Part shown: positions 22,620 to 30,928 of the stretch, one piece after another | Numbering within the stretch: the stretch's first letter is position 1 | Layout: each line of letters begins with the position of its first letter | Assembly (NCBI RefSeq): GCF_000389965.1 | Contig: NC_021191.1 | Span: 7,007,501 to 7,071,500, forward strand | Length of the DNA stretch: 64,000 nt | From: Actinoplanes sp. N902-109 | GTDB lineage: Bacteria > Actinomycetota > Actinomycetes > Mycobacteriales > Micromonosporaceae | Direction of reading: 5' to 3' | Program-made: the position numbers and the translations under genes | Notes under the pieces: model-generated | What the model was told of the DNA's origin: nothing | What the model saw: only the letters and a program-made list of their open reading frames with translations | The model's database searches: none

Positions 22620-23932
22620 CAGGATTCCCCCCGGATCAGGAAGCGGCCCAGCGGGGCCTCGCCGGTCACTTCGTGCCCGCGCAGCCAGGTCGTGCGGACC
22701 ACGCCGGTCAGGGTCCGGCCGGCGTACGGCGTGACGGGGTTGCGGTGGTGCAGCGCGTCCGGGTCGACCACGAACGTGGCCTCGGGGTCGAACGCGACGA
22801 GATCGGCGTCGGCACCCACCGCGAGCCGCCCCTTGCGGTGCAGGCCGGCCAGGTCGGCGGGGCGGCGGGCCATCCAGTCGGCGACGGCGGCCAGGTCGTG
22901 CCCGCGGGCCCGGGCCGCGGTCCAGATCACCGGCAGGCCGAGCTGCACCGATGCGATGCCGCCCCAGGCCGCCGCGAAGTCGCCGGTGTCGCGGCGCTTC
23001 AGGTCGGGCGTGCACGGCGAGTGGTCGCTGACCACGCAGGTGATCAGCCCGGCGGCGAGCGCCTGCCACAGCTGGTCGCGGTTGGCGGCGTCGCGGATGG
23101 GCGGGCAGCACTTGAACTCGGTGGCGCCGGTGGGGATCTCGGCGGCGTCCAGCGTCAGGTAGTGCGGGCAGGTCTCGGCGGTGACCCGCAGCCCCTCCTG
23201 CTGTGCGGCGGCGATCAACGGCAGCGCGGACGCGGCGGACAGGTGCAGGATGTGCACCCGGGCACCGGCCCGGCGGGCGGCGGCGATCGCGGTGGCCACG
23301 GCGGCGTGCTCGGCGGCGGGGGGCCGGGAGGCCAGGAAGTCCTCGTACGCCGCGGACGGCGCCGCCGCCTGCAGATGGCCGGGATCCTCGGCATGGATCA
23401 CGAACTGGGCGGGCACCGCGGCCAGGGCCGTGTCCAGCTGATCGGCGTCGAGCGGCGGGAATTCCGGCACGCCGGAGTCGGCGAGGAACGCCTTGAACCC
23501 GAATACCCCGGCGGCGTGCAGCGCGGGCAGGGCGGCGGCGTTGCCGGGGATCGCGCCGCCCCAGAAGCCCACGTCCACGTGGATCTGCCCGGTGGCCGCC
23601 GCCTGCTTGACCCGCAGCGCCTCGGCCGAGACGGTCGGGGGCAGACTGTTCAACGGCATGTCCACGATGGCCGTGACACCCCCCGCCGCGGCCGCCCGGG
23701 TGGCGGTGGCGAACCCCTCCCACTCGGTCCGGCCGGGCTCGTTGACGTGCACGTGCGTGTCGACGAGACCGGGCAGCAGCGCCAGGTCACCCAGGTCCAC
23801 GTCGGCGGCGGCGGCGATCCGGGCGTCGTACGGATCGACGGCGACGACCACCCCGGCGCGCACGGACACCGCAGCCGGCCGGACACCGCCGGGGGTGACG
23901 GCTTGCCGGGACCGCACCACGAGATCGACCAT
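22619..23932 (-). CDS. allB: Allantoinase
   Basis: 437 residues, a cyclic amidohydrolase. Metal ligands are visible: VDTHVHVNEPGRTEWEGF (HxH), the Lys of FGFKAFLADSG (carboxylated lysine), FVIHAEDPG, RVHILHLSAASALP, and CVVSDHSPCTPD (Asp). It opens allantoin to allantoate with a binuclear metal centre in the cytosol. It sits third in the operon malate synthase, DUF6986, allantoinase, allantoicase, and begins 25 bp after the DUF6986 stop. Length is in the normal range for bacterial allantoinases. It is separated by about 4.5 kb from the urate-degrading operon that supplies allantoin. Confidence 0.95.
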   Translation of the reverse strand: MVDLVVRSRQAVTPGGVRPAAVSVRAGVVVAVDPYDARIAAAADVDLGDLALLPGLVDTHVHVNEPGRTEWEGFATATRAAAAGGVTAIVDMPLNSLPPTVSAEALRVKQAAATGQIHVDVGFWGGAIPGNAAALPALHAAGVFGFKAFLADSGVPEFPPLDADQLDTALAAVPAQFVIHAEDPGHLQAAAPSAAYEDFLASRPPAAEHAAVATAIAAARRAGARVHILHLSAASALPLIAAAQQEGLRVTAETCPHYLTLDAAEIPTGATEFKCCPPIRDAANRDQLWQALAAGLITCVVSDHSPCTPDLKRRDTGDFAAAWGGIASVQLGLPVIWTAARARGHDLAAVADWMARRPADLAGLHRKGRLAVGADADLVAFDPEATFVVDPDALHHRNPVTPYAGRTLTGVVRTTWLRGHEVTGEAPLGRFLIRGES

Positions 23933-23957
23933 GACCCGACTCTAGCGGCCGATCCGC

Positions 23958-25112
23958 TCAGCTGAGGGCGACCAACTCAGCTCGGCTGAAACCGGTCGCC
24001 TCGGTGGACAGGGCGCCGCAGTCCAGCCCGCGCAGCAGATAGCCGGCCAGCGCCCGGGCGGTGGCCGGCTCGTCGAGGATGCCGCCGGACTGCCGGTCCA
24101 GGTAGCGGCGCAGGCGCCGCACCGCGGCGTCCATCCCGTCGGCGAAGAACGCGTAGGTGGCCGCGAAGCGGGTCGGCAGCTGTGCCGGGTGCAGGTCCCA
24201 GCCCTGGTAGTAACCGCGTTCCAGGGAGCGGCGCACCAGCCGGTGGTGCAGCGCCCAGGCCTCGTGCACGGCCACGTCGGTGCCCAGCGGCAGGATGTTG
24301 GTCGAGCCGTCGGACAGCCGCACCCCGGTGCCCGCGGCGGCGGCCTGCATCACCGCCTTGGCGTAGTCGGCGACCGGGTGGTCCATGGCCTGGTGGGCCG
24401 CCGCCACCCCGGCCGCCGCGCTGTAGTCGTACGTGCCGTAGTGCAGCCCGGTGCAGCGGCCCGCCGCCGCGGTGATCAGCCGGGCCACCGTGGCCCCGCC
24501 GTCCGCCCCGAGCACCGCGGCCGGCAGCTCGATCTGGATCTCGAAGCGCAGCGTGCCCGGCGGCAGCCCGTAACCGGCCTCGAGCCGCTCGCAGAGCTCG
24601 ACCATCGCCTCCACCTGGGCCGGACCGCTGACCTTGGGCAGCGTGATCACGAACGGCTCCGGGTAGTGCGAGAGCCACAGGTCCAGCGTGCGCAGGGCGC
24701 GGTGCCGGGTGGGCGACTCCAGCGACTTGACCCGCAGCCCCACGAACGGCGGGCGGGGGCCGTCGAGCAGCACCGCCGCGGCCTGCTTGACCGCCGCGTC
24801 CTCCTGGTCGTCGTCGCGTACGCCGTAGCCGTCCTCGAAGTCGACGCGCAGGTCCTCGATCGGCTCGGTGGCGAGTTTGGCCCGCACCTGCTGGTCCAGC
24901 GCGGCCGGGAACGGCACCGGCGGGTGCGCGTCAAGCGCGGCCAGGGCCTGCTCGCCCCAGCCGCGGAACCCGGCCACCCGGTCGGCGGGGAGGTACACGG
25001 TGTGCACCGGCTGCCGTCCCGGCCGGTCACCGGGATAGCGGGCGCGCAGGAACGCGTCGTGGCCGGCAAGCCGGTCGTCCAGGGCGCCGTAGTCCTCGTC
25101 CGTGAGACGCAC
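23958..25112 (-). CDS. DUF6986 family protein (HpcH/HpaI aldolase-like fold)
   Basis: 384 residues, soluble. The sequence resembles the HpcH/HpaI or citrate-lyase-beta fold. IEDLRVDFEDGYGVRDDDQED carries acidic residues placed like the metal site, PFVGLRVKSLESPT and FVITLPKVSGPAQVEAMVE are central strands, and LRFEIQIELPAAVLG holds the conserved Glu. GRCTGLHYGTYDYSAAAGVA and YYQGWDLHPAQLPTRF recall malyl-CoA/citramalyl lyases. In actinobacteria this family is commonly found beside malate synthase and allantoin genes, as here (12 bp after malate synthase, 25 bp before allantoinase). Its reaction is not established. Context suggests glyoxylate or ureidoglycolate chemistry, by inference. Confidence 0.85.
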   Translation of the reverse strand: MRLTDEDYGALDDRLAGHDAFLRARYPGDRPGRQPVHTVYLPADRVAGFRGWGEQALAALDAHPPVPFPAALDQQVRAKLATEPIEDLRVDFEDGYGVRDDDQEDAAVKQAAAVLLDGPRPPFVGLRVKSLESPTRHRALRTLDLWLSHYPEPFVITLPKVSGPAQVEAMVELCERLEAGYGLPPGTLRFEIQIELPAAVLGADGGATVARLITAAAGRCTGLHYGTYDYSAAAGVAAAHQAMDHPVADYAKAVMQAAAAGTGVRLSDGSTNILPLGTDVAVHEAWALHHRLVRRSLERGYYQGWDLHPAQLPTRFAATYAFFADGMDAAVRRLRRYLDRQSGGILDEPATARALAGYLLRGLDCGALSTEATGFSRAELVALS

Positions 25113-25124
25113 AGTGCGCTTCGC

Positions 25125-26639
25125 TCAGTCGATCGAGTTGTAGGCGGCCGTGGTCAGGAAGTCCGCGAAGTCGTCGGCCAGCGCGACCCGTTCGAACAGC
25201 TCGCGCGCCTCGGCGAAGCGGTTGCCCGGCGGCTGGTCGATCTTGCCGAGTTCCTCGTCCTCCAGCCGGGTGACCAGCTCGGGCGTGATCGGCGTGCCGT
25301 CCTCGAGCCGTACGCCGTTGTGGATCCACTGCCACACCTGCGAGCGGGAGATCTCGGCGGTCGCCGCGTCCTCCATCAGGTTGAAGATGGCGACCGCGCC
25401 GTTGCCGCGCAGCCACGCCTCCAGATACTGCAGGCCGACCGAGATGTTGTTGCGCAGGCCCGCCTCGGTCACCACCGCGCCCAGCGACGCCACGTCGAGC
25501 AGCTGCGCCGCGGTGACGCTGACGTCGTCCCGCGTACGCGACAGCTGGTTGGTCGCCGTGAAGGCCTCGTAGCAGATCGGCACGAGGTCGGGGTGGGCCA
25601 CCCAGGAACCGTCGAAGCCGTCACCGGCCTCGCGTTCCTTGTCCTCGCGCACCTTGGCCAGCGCGACCTCGTTGACCGCGGGGTCACGGCGGCTGGGGAT
25701 GAACGCGGCCATGCCACCCATCGCGAACGCGCCGCGCCGGTGACAGGTCGACACCAGCAGCTCGGTGTAGGCCCGCATGAACGGCGCGGTCATCGTCACC
25801 GCGGCCCGGTCGGGCAGCACCATCGCCGGGTTGTCCCGGAAGTACTTGATGATGCTGAACAGGTAGTCCCAGCGGCCGGCGTTGAGCCCGGTGATGTGCG
25901 GGCGCAGCGCGTACAGGATCTCGTCCATCTCGAACGCGGCCGGGATGGTCTCGATCAGCACGGTGGCGCGGATGGTGCCGACCGGGATGCCCAGCTGTTC
26001 CTGGGCGAAGGTGAACACGTCGTTCCAGAGCGCGGCCTCGTGGTGCGACTCCATCTTGGGCAGGTAGAAGTACGGCCCGGAGCCGCGGTCCAGCAGCTCG
26101 GCAGCGTTGTGGAAGAAGTACAGCCCGAAGTCGACCAGCGCGCCCACCGCCGGGGCACCGTCGACCGGCAGGTGCCGCTCGTCGAGGTGCCAGCCCCGCG
26201 GGCGGACCACGATCGTCGGGTACGGGCCGCCGCTCAGCTCGTACGTCTTCTGCCCGGTCTCGAGGGTGATGGTCCGCCGGATGGCGTCGTACAGGTTCTG
26301 CTGGCCGTCGACGACGTTGGCCCAGTGCGGCGTGTTGGCGTCCTCGAGGTCGGCGAGCCACACCTTGGCCCCGGAGTTGAGCGCGTTGATGGTCATCTTG
26401 CGCTCGGTCGGGCCGGTGATCTCGACCCGGCGGTCGGTCAGGTCGGCCGGGGCGGGCGGCACCGTCCAGTCGCCGGCCCGGATCTCCGCCGTCCCGGCCA
26501 GGAAGTCCAGCGTGCCCCCGTTGGCGATGCTCTCCCGGCGCTGCGCGCGGGCGGCGAGCAGTTCGTCGCGGCGGGGCCGGAAGCGGCGGTTGAGCTCGGT
26601 GACGAAAGCGACGGCCGCGTCGGACAGGATCTGGGTCAC
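25125..26639 (-). CDS. aceB: Malate synthase (type A)
   Basis: 504 residues, usual length about 530. Conserved parts are ITGPTERKMTINALNSGAKV with WLADLEDANTPHWANVVDG, VVRPRGWHLDERHLPVDG (active-site Arg), TVLIETIPAAFEMDEILY (metal-binding Glu and Asp), AFAMGGMAAFIPSRRDPA, and GDGFDGSWVAHPDLVPI. It condenses glyoxylate with acetyl-CoA to malate. GTG 26639 has AGGAG ten bases upstream and opens the protein directly at its first helix. No isocitrate lyase accompanies it; it heads an operon with DUF6986, allantoinase and allantoicase, so its likely task is to use glyoxylate from purine breakdown. Confidence 0.95.
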   Translation of the reverse strand: MTQILSDAAVAFVTELNRRFRPRRDELLAARAQRRESIANGGTLDFLAGTAEIRAGDWTVPPAPADLTDRRVEITGPTERKMTINALNSGAKVWLADLEDANTPHWANVVDGQQNLYDAIRRTITLETGQKTYELSGGPYPTIVVRPRGWHLDERHLPVDGAPAVGALVDFGLYFFHNAAELLDRGSGPYFYLPKMESHHEAALWNDVFTFAQEQLGIPVGTIRATVLIETIPAAFEMDEILYALRPHITGLNAGRWDYLFSIIKYFRDNPAMVLPDRAAVTMTAPFMRAYTELLVSTCHRRGAFAMGGMAAFIPSRRDPAVNEVALAKVREDKEREAGDGFDGSWVAHPDLVPICYEAFTATNQLSRTRDDVSVTAAQLLDVASLGAVVTEAGLRNNISVGLQYLEAWLRGNGAVAIFNLMEDAATAEISRSQVWQWIHNGVRLEDGTPITPELVTRLEDEELGKIDQPPGNRFAEARELFERVALADDFADFLTTAAYNSID

Positions 26640-26693
26640 GGGGGCGACTCCTCTCAATGACGAGCACTCTCCCCCGTACCGTATCGGTCCGGA

Positions 26694-26735
26694 CATGCGC
26701 GATGGCCCCCGCGGGGAAACGGGGGCCATCGCATG
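26694..26735 (-). terminator. Strong hairpin downstream of the DUF1996 gene
   Basis: GCGATGGCCCCCG (26699-26711) pairs perfectly with CGGGGGCCATCGC (26720-26732). CATG/CATG ends extend the stem past a 2-nt bulge. It lies 26 bp past the DUF1996 stop and 55 bp before the malate synthase start, both on the minus strand. It has no U-tract, but stems of this strength commonly end transcription in GC-rich actinobacteria. It separates the DUF1996 transcript from the ureide operon. Confidence 0.8.
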
Positions 26736-26760
26736 TGGCGGGGAACGGGGTCCGGGGAGG

Positions 26761-28233
26761 TCAGCCGCCGACGAAGGTCGGCTTGTCACCGCACTTGTAG
26801 CCCTGGGTGATGCAGACCTTGACCATCTTGGCCAGTTCCTCGGGCTGCCAGGCGTTCATCATGTCGCCGTGGATCGAGGAGGCCATGCCCGACGACAGGG
26901 TCAGCCCGTCGCCGCCGAGCGAGTCGTAGCCGAGCATGAGCGAGATGTTCGGCACGGCGACCGGGTAGTCGCCGGTGCACTTGCCGCCGACCGGGTTGCC
27001 CATGTGCGACTTGTGGTCGGGCGAGTCGATGTTGACGCCGTCCCAGCAGGACTTGAAGGTCAGCTGGTAGATGAGGTTGCCGCCGGCGGCGCACTTGGGC
27101 CAGTTGCCGTCGGCGCTGCGGCCGGTCTCGGCGCTGCCCGCGCACCAGAACTGCCCGTTGGTGCCCTTGGGGGTGGGCTCCTGCTTCTTGGCGTCGCCGA
27201 CGACCATCTTCAGACCGGGCGGGAACGGCTTGATGGTGGCCGGGTCGGTCACCGTGCCGTTGCCGTAGTAGACCCGGAACGCCTTCATCGGTACGGCCTT
27301 GCCGTCCTTGAGCAGCGTCGGCGCCCAGTACGAGGAGAGGTCACCGGGGTTGCTGCAGTTCGTTGTGCCGGCCAGCAGCTTGGCCGTGGTCATCGCCGCG
27401 TCGGCCTTCTGCCCGAAGAACGTGTGGTTGTGCGAGGCGCCCGGCATGTTCGGGAACACGATCGGGTCGTCGTCCGCGCTGCCCGCCACCGTGCAGTCGA
27501 CGTGGAACTCGGGGACCTTGGTGATCCCGGCCGGCACCGGCTGGGTCGGCGCGGCGTTGAACAGGTCGAGCTGCTTCTGCCACGCGGCCTGGTCCACCTT
27601 GACGTAGCCGGCGGCCGGGGCGGAGGCGCTGCCGCTCGCCGAGGGGGCCGGCGCGGCGCTGCTGGGCGCGGTGGGGGTGGTGGATGCGGCGGTGACCGGG
27701 CCGAGTGTGAACCAGTTGATGTTCACGAAGTCGCTCTTCTGGGCGCTCTTCATGACCGCGAACACCGTCTGCGGGCCGGCCGGGGCGCTCGGGGCCTTGG
27801 CGGTGACCGTCGTCCACTTCTGCCAGCCGCCGGTCTTGGCGATCTTGAACACGCCCAGCAGCGTGCCGGTCTGCGAGCCGAGGTGCAGCTCGACCGTGCC
27901 GCCCGCACTGTTGTCCGAGGCCACCCGGGCGGTCAGGTCGGTGCCGGTGACCGCCACGTTGTCGTAGCGCAGGAAGTCGCCGTCGGCCAGCCAGCCGACG
28001 TTCTTGCCGCCGTCGGCGTCGCCGGTGCCCTCGGTCTGCGCGCCCGACTGGGCGGCGAAGTTCTCGGCCTGCAGCCGGCCCGGCACGTCGACGGTGCCGG
28101 CGTTGGCACCGGCGATGTAGACGCCGCTGCCGCCCACCGCCGCGACCACCGCCGCCGCGAGCGCGATGCGGGTGCGGCGGCGCCGCTTCTTCACCGGGTC
28201 CGGGGGCGCGACATGCGCGGGTGTCATCCGCAT
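26761..28233 (-). CDS. Secreted DUF1996 protein with N-terminal carbohydrate-binding-like module
   Basis: 490 residues. A basic N-terminus (KKRRRRTR) and hydrophobic helix (IALAAAVVAAVGGSGVYIAGA) form a signal peptide or anchor. Residues ~50-180 (GRLQAENFAAQSGAQTEGTG to VNINWFTLGP) resemble a CBM6/CBM35 sugar-binding beta-sandwich. After a Ser/Ala/Pro linker, residues ~215-490 are DUF1996: EFHVDCTVAGSADDDPIVFP, GASHNHTFFGQ, HKSHMGNPVGGKCTGDYPVA, and SSIHGDMMNAW, rich in His, Asp and Cys. DUF1996 proteins are secreted and uncharacterised, often in lignocellulose degraders. The ATG at 28233 has AAGGA six bases upstream and a plausible promoter. It probably acts on extracellular polysaccharide; this is inference. 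Confidence 0.88.
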   Translation of the reverse strand: MRMTPAHVAPPDPVKKRRRRTRIALAAAVVAAVGGSGVYIAGANAGTVDVPGRLQAENFAAQSGAQTEGTGDADGGKNVGWLADGDFLRYDNVAVTGTDLTARVASDNSAGGTVELHLGSQTGTLLGVFKIAKTGGWQKWTTVTAKAPSAPAGPQTVFAVMKSAQKSDFVNINWFTLGPVTAASTTPTAPSSAAPAPSASGSASAPAAGYVKVDQAAWQKQLDLFNAAPTQPVPAGITKVPEFHVDCTVAGSADDDPIVFPNMPGASHNHTFFGQKADAAMTTAKLLAGTTNCSNPGDLSSYWAPTLLKDGKAVPMKAFRVYYGNGTVTDPATIKPFPPGLKMVVGDAKKQEPTPKGTNGQFWCAGSAETGRSADGNWPKCAAGGNLIYQLTFKSCWDGVNIDSPDHKSHMGNPVGGKCTGDYPVAVPNISLMLGYDSLGGDGLTLSSGMASSIHGDMMNAWQPEELAKMVKVCITQGYKCGDKPTFVGG

Positions 28234-28273
28234 TTCCAGTCCTTCTTCCAGGTGCTCGGCAGAGCGCTTTCGA

Positions 28274-28309
28274 GAAGGAAGTATGGGCAGTTCAGGGGGC
28301 TTGTTTCAA
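28274..28309 (-). promoter_or_regulatory. Promoter candidate for the DUF1996 gene
   Basis: On the minus strand TTGAAA (plus positions 28304-28309) and CATACT (28280-28285) are separated by 18 bp, a reasonable vegetative -35/-10 pair. Transcription would start near 28273, giving a 40-nt leader with a good ribosome site. The remainder of 28234-28410 shows no gene. Confidence 0.5.
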
Positions 28310-28410
28310 CGTACGGAAGAAGAATTAAGAAGGGCATTCCGAAGCGCTGCTGGTCACCGCGGAACCGGCTTTCGATAACAGTTTTGCGGACGTCGGACCT
28401 TAAGTCTTCC

Positions 28411-29751
28411 TTAAATGACGTCGAGCAACCGGCGGTGTGCGTCGCGTGCCCGCCGGGTCAGCTCCCCGGCGTCCACGGTGACCAGGTGCCCGCGCTCCAC
28501 CACCGGCCGGCCGCCGACCAGGGCCAGCTCGACCGGCGCGGCCGGGCCGAGCACCAGCGCCGCGACCTTGTCGTCGATGCCGTCGTGACCGAGCCCGTCC
28601 AGCCGCCACAGCACGAGATCGGCGAGTTTACCCACCTCGATGCTGCCGATATCCGCCTGGCGCCCCAGCAGCCGGGCGCCGCCCATCGTGCCCAGCCGCA
28701 GCGACTCCCGCGCGGTCAGGGCACCCGGGCCGCCGCGCAGCCGGGCCACGTACAGCGCCTGCCGCAGTTCCTCGCCCAGGTGCGCCGCCTCCTGCGACGC
28801 CGAGCCGTCCACGCCGAGGCCCACCGGCACCCCCGCGTCGAGCAGGTCCCGCACCCGGGCCAGCCCGGCGCCGAGCCGGGCGTTGGAGCTGGGGCAGTGC
28901 GCCACACCGGTGCCGGTGGCGGCGAGCTTGGCCACGGAGGCGTCGTCCAGGTGCACGCCGTGCGCCAGCCACACGTCCTCGCCCAGCCAGCCCAGCCGTT
29001 CGGCGTACTCGACCGGGGTGCAGCCGAAGCGCTCCCGGCAGAAGTCCTCCTCGTCGTCGGTCTCGGCCAGGTGGGTGTGCAGCCGCACGCCCTTGCGCCG
29101 GGCCAGCGCGGCGGCCTCGGTCATCAGCCGCGAGGTGACCGAGAACGGCGAGCACGGCGAGATCCCGATCCGCAGCATCGAGTCCGGCGCGGGGTCGTGC
29201 CACTTGTCCACGGCCGCCTCGGTCGCCGCCAGCGCCGCGTCGGTGTCCTCGACCACGTGGTCCGGCGGCAACCCGCCCTGCGACCGCCCGAGATCCATCG
29301 AGCCGCGGGTGGGGTGGAAGCGCAGCCCGACCTCGCGGGCCGCCATGATCTCGGCCTCGAGGACGTCGCCGCCGTCGCGCGGGAAAACGTAGTGGTGGTC
29401 GGTGCTGGTGGTGCAGCCGGACAGCGCCAGCCAGCCCAGCGCCGCCCCGGCCGCCGCGCCCACCGTCCCGGCGTCGATCCGGCCCCAGATCGGGTACAGC
29501 GTGGTGAGCCAGCCGAACAACGTCTCGTCCTGCGCCAGCCCGCGGGTGGCCCACTGGTAGAGGTGGTGATGGGTGTTGACCAGCCCCGGGGTGAGCAGGC
29601 AGCCGCTGCCGTCGATCCCACCGGCGTGACCCGAGGGGCCCGGCCCGACCGCGGCGATACGGCCGTCGTCGCCGACCACGACGTGGCCGGTGGCGTGTTC
29701 GGTGCCGGCGGCATCGACCGTGGCGACGGTGGCGTTCTCGATGACGATCAC
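28411..29751 (-). CDS. 8-oxoguanine deaminase (amidohydrolase superfamily)
   Basis: About 446 residues. Amidohydrolase signatures are in order: TPGLVNTHHHLYQWATRG (metal HxH), LRIGISPCSPFSVT, RLHTHLAETDDEEDFCRERFG (His and Glu), VWLAHGVHLDDASV, GVAHCPSSNARLGAGLARV, and VGLGVDGSASQEAAHLGEEL (metal Asp). The pattern fits bacterial 8-oxoguanine deaminases rather than the shorter classical guanine deaminase. It would turn 8-oxoguanine into urate, the substrate of the uricase next to it. GTG 29751 overlaps the uricase stop as GTGA and is preferred; the frame is open three codons upstream to GTG 29760. Guanine deaminase or isoxanthopterin deaminase activity remains possible. Confidence 0.85.
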   Translation of the reverse strand: MIVIENATVATVDAAGTEHATGHVVVGDDGRIAAVGPGPSGHAGGIDGSGCLLTPGLVNTHHHLYQWATRGLAQDETLFGWLTTLYPIWGRIDAGTVGAAAGAALGWLALSGCTTSTDHHYVFPRDGGDVLEAEIMAAREVGLRFHPTRGSMDLGRSQGGLPPDHVVEDTDAALAATEAAVDKWHDPAPDSMLRIGISPCSPFSVTSRLMTEAAALARRKGVRLHTHLAETDDEEDFCRERFGCTPVEYAERLGWLGEDVWLAHGVHLDDASVAKLAATGTGVAHCPSSNARLGAGLARVRDLLDAGVPVGLGVDGSASQEAAHLGEELRQALYVARLRGGPGALTARESLRLGTMGGARLLGRQADIGSIEVGKLADLVLWRLDGLGHDGIDDKVAALVLGPAAPVELALVGGRPVVERGHLVTVDAGELTRRARDAHRRLLDVI

Positions 29752-30608
29752 AGGTACCACCCCACCTCGGCCGGCGGGGCGTCGTCGCGGGTCACTGTGC
29801 CCTCGATCAGCCCGTACGGCCGGTCCCCGGCGATGAACACCTCACCCGGGTTCTCCAGGTCGAACGCCGACAGGTCGACCAGGTAGTGGTGCTTGTTGGG
29901 CAGCGCCAGGCGGATCTCGGCGACCTCCGGGCGCTGCTCCAGCACCCGGCTGCCCATCGTGAACAGCGTCTGCTGCAGGGAGTAGCTGTACGTCGTCACG
30001 AAGGCGTTGACCATCGCGTCCTTCACACCCTCGAACGACTCGGCCCAGGCGCCGTCCGGGCCGAGATGCCGCCAGCGGGCGTCGACGGCCGTGGCGAGGA
30101 TGCGGTCGGTCGTCTCCGGCAGCGTGGTGTACCGGTCCCGGGTGAAGCCGTGGAACTCCGAGTCCGTCGAGTTCAGCACCACGAAGTCGGTCAGCCCGGA
30201 GACGACCTGGGTGGTGTCCGCGGTGTGGTCGACCCGGGCGGTCCGCACGTAGTCACCCTTGCGGCGGAACGAGTGCGGGCCGAGCCGCTCCCACCCGTAC
30301 GCCTCGATGCCCACGGTGGCCCGGGTGATCTGCGGCTGCGCCTCGACGAAGTGGCGGGCCAGCAGCAGCGCGAACTCCTCCGGCTCGCCCACGCCGGGCC
30401 GGCGGGCGAACGCGTACACCGTGTTCTTCATGGTGTCGGTCGGCAGCACCCCGGCGTTGTCCCCGCTGACATGGGTGGCCGTGAGGTCCCCGGACAGCGC
30501 GATGCTCACGTTCAGGTCGGCCAGCCGGTGCGTGTCGCCGTCCCGGGTCACCCGCACCAGCCGGGTCTCCGCCTTGCCGTACCGGTTGTCGCCCAGCACG
30601 ATCGCCAC
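29748..30608 (-). CDS. pucL: Urate oxidase (uricase)
   Basis: 286 residues, a cofactor-free oxidase of the T-fold family. GVLPTDTMKNTVYAFARRPG contains the catalytic Thr and Lys region. LTDFVVLNSTDSEFHGFTRD and MVNAFVTTYSYSLQQTLFTMG are conserved uricase motifs, and EIRLALPNKHHYLVDLSAFDL carries the conserved NKHH segment. It oxidises urate to 5-hydroxyisourate with O2, releasing peroxide. It lies between 5-hydroxyisourate hydrolase (5 bp upstream) and the 8-oxoguanine deaminase (4-bp overlap downstream). GTG at 30608 is the start. All expected motifs are present. Confidence 0.96.
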   Translation of the reverse strand: MAIVLGDNRYGKAETRLVRVTRDGDTHRLADLNVSIALSGDLTATHVSGDNAGVLPTDTMKNTVYAFARRPGVGEPEEFALLLARHFVEAQPQITRATVGIEAYGWERLGPHSFRRKGDYVRTARVDHTADTTQVVSGLTDFVVLNSTDSEFHGFTRDRYTTLPETTDRILATAVDARWRHLGPDGAWAESFEGVKDAMVNAFVTTYSYSLQQTLFTMGSRVLEQRPEVAEIRLALPNKHHYLVDLSAFDLENPGEVFIAGDRPYGLIEGTVTRDDAPPAEVGWYL

Positions 30609-30613
30609 GCGCG

Positions 30614-30928
30614 TCAGCTCCCTCGATAGGTGGTGTAGCCGTACCGGCTCAGCAGCAGGGGCACGTGGTAGCCACGGCTCGGATCGGCGACCGCGAAGGC
30701 CACCGTGATCTCCGGGAAGAAGGCGTCCGCCCCGAGGTGGGCCGCCGTGTCGAAGACCAGCCGGTAACCGCCGGACGGCGCCTCGACCGGGAACCTCAAC
30801 CGGCCGTCGTCGTCGGTGCGGCCCTCCCCGACCGGCTGCCAGCCCGCGCCGTCGTGGTGCTCCAGCCGCACCGGCACACCGCGCGCCGGGTCGCCGCCGG
30901 CGGTGTCGAGGATGTGGGTGGAGATCAC
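30614..30928 (-). CDS. uraH: 5-hydroxyisourate hydrolase (transthyretin-related)
   Basis: 104 residues. The N-terminal ISTHILDTAGGDPARGVPVRL has the signature His, and GEGRTDDDGRLRFP carries the Arg. The C-terminus is YHVPLLLSRYGYTTYRGS, ending in the YRGS tetrapeptide that marks this family. It hydrolyses 5-hydroxyisourate, made by uricase, to OHCU. GTG 30928 overlaps the uraD stop (GTGA). Longer upstream reading of the same frame is a shadow of uraD. It is the second gene of the operon. Confidence 0.96.
   Translation of the reverse strand: MISTHILDTAGGDPARGVPVRLEHHDGAGWQPVGEGRTDDDGRLRFPVEAPSGGYRLVFDTAAHLGADAFFPEITVAFAVADPSRGYHVPLLLSRYGYTTYRGS

Noticed and set aside
24189..26660. An 823-codon open frame on the plus strand
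   Set aside because: Antisense to DUF6986 and malate synthase; a His/Arg/Val-rich shadow without domains.
26107..29886. A 1259-codon open frame on the plus strand
   Set aside because: It lies antisense to malate synthase, DUF1996 and the 8-oxoguanine deaminase, which have clear family motifs; its product is low-complexity.
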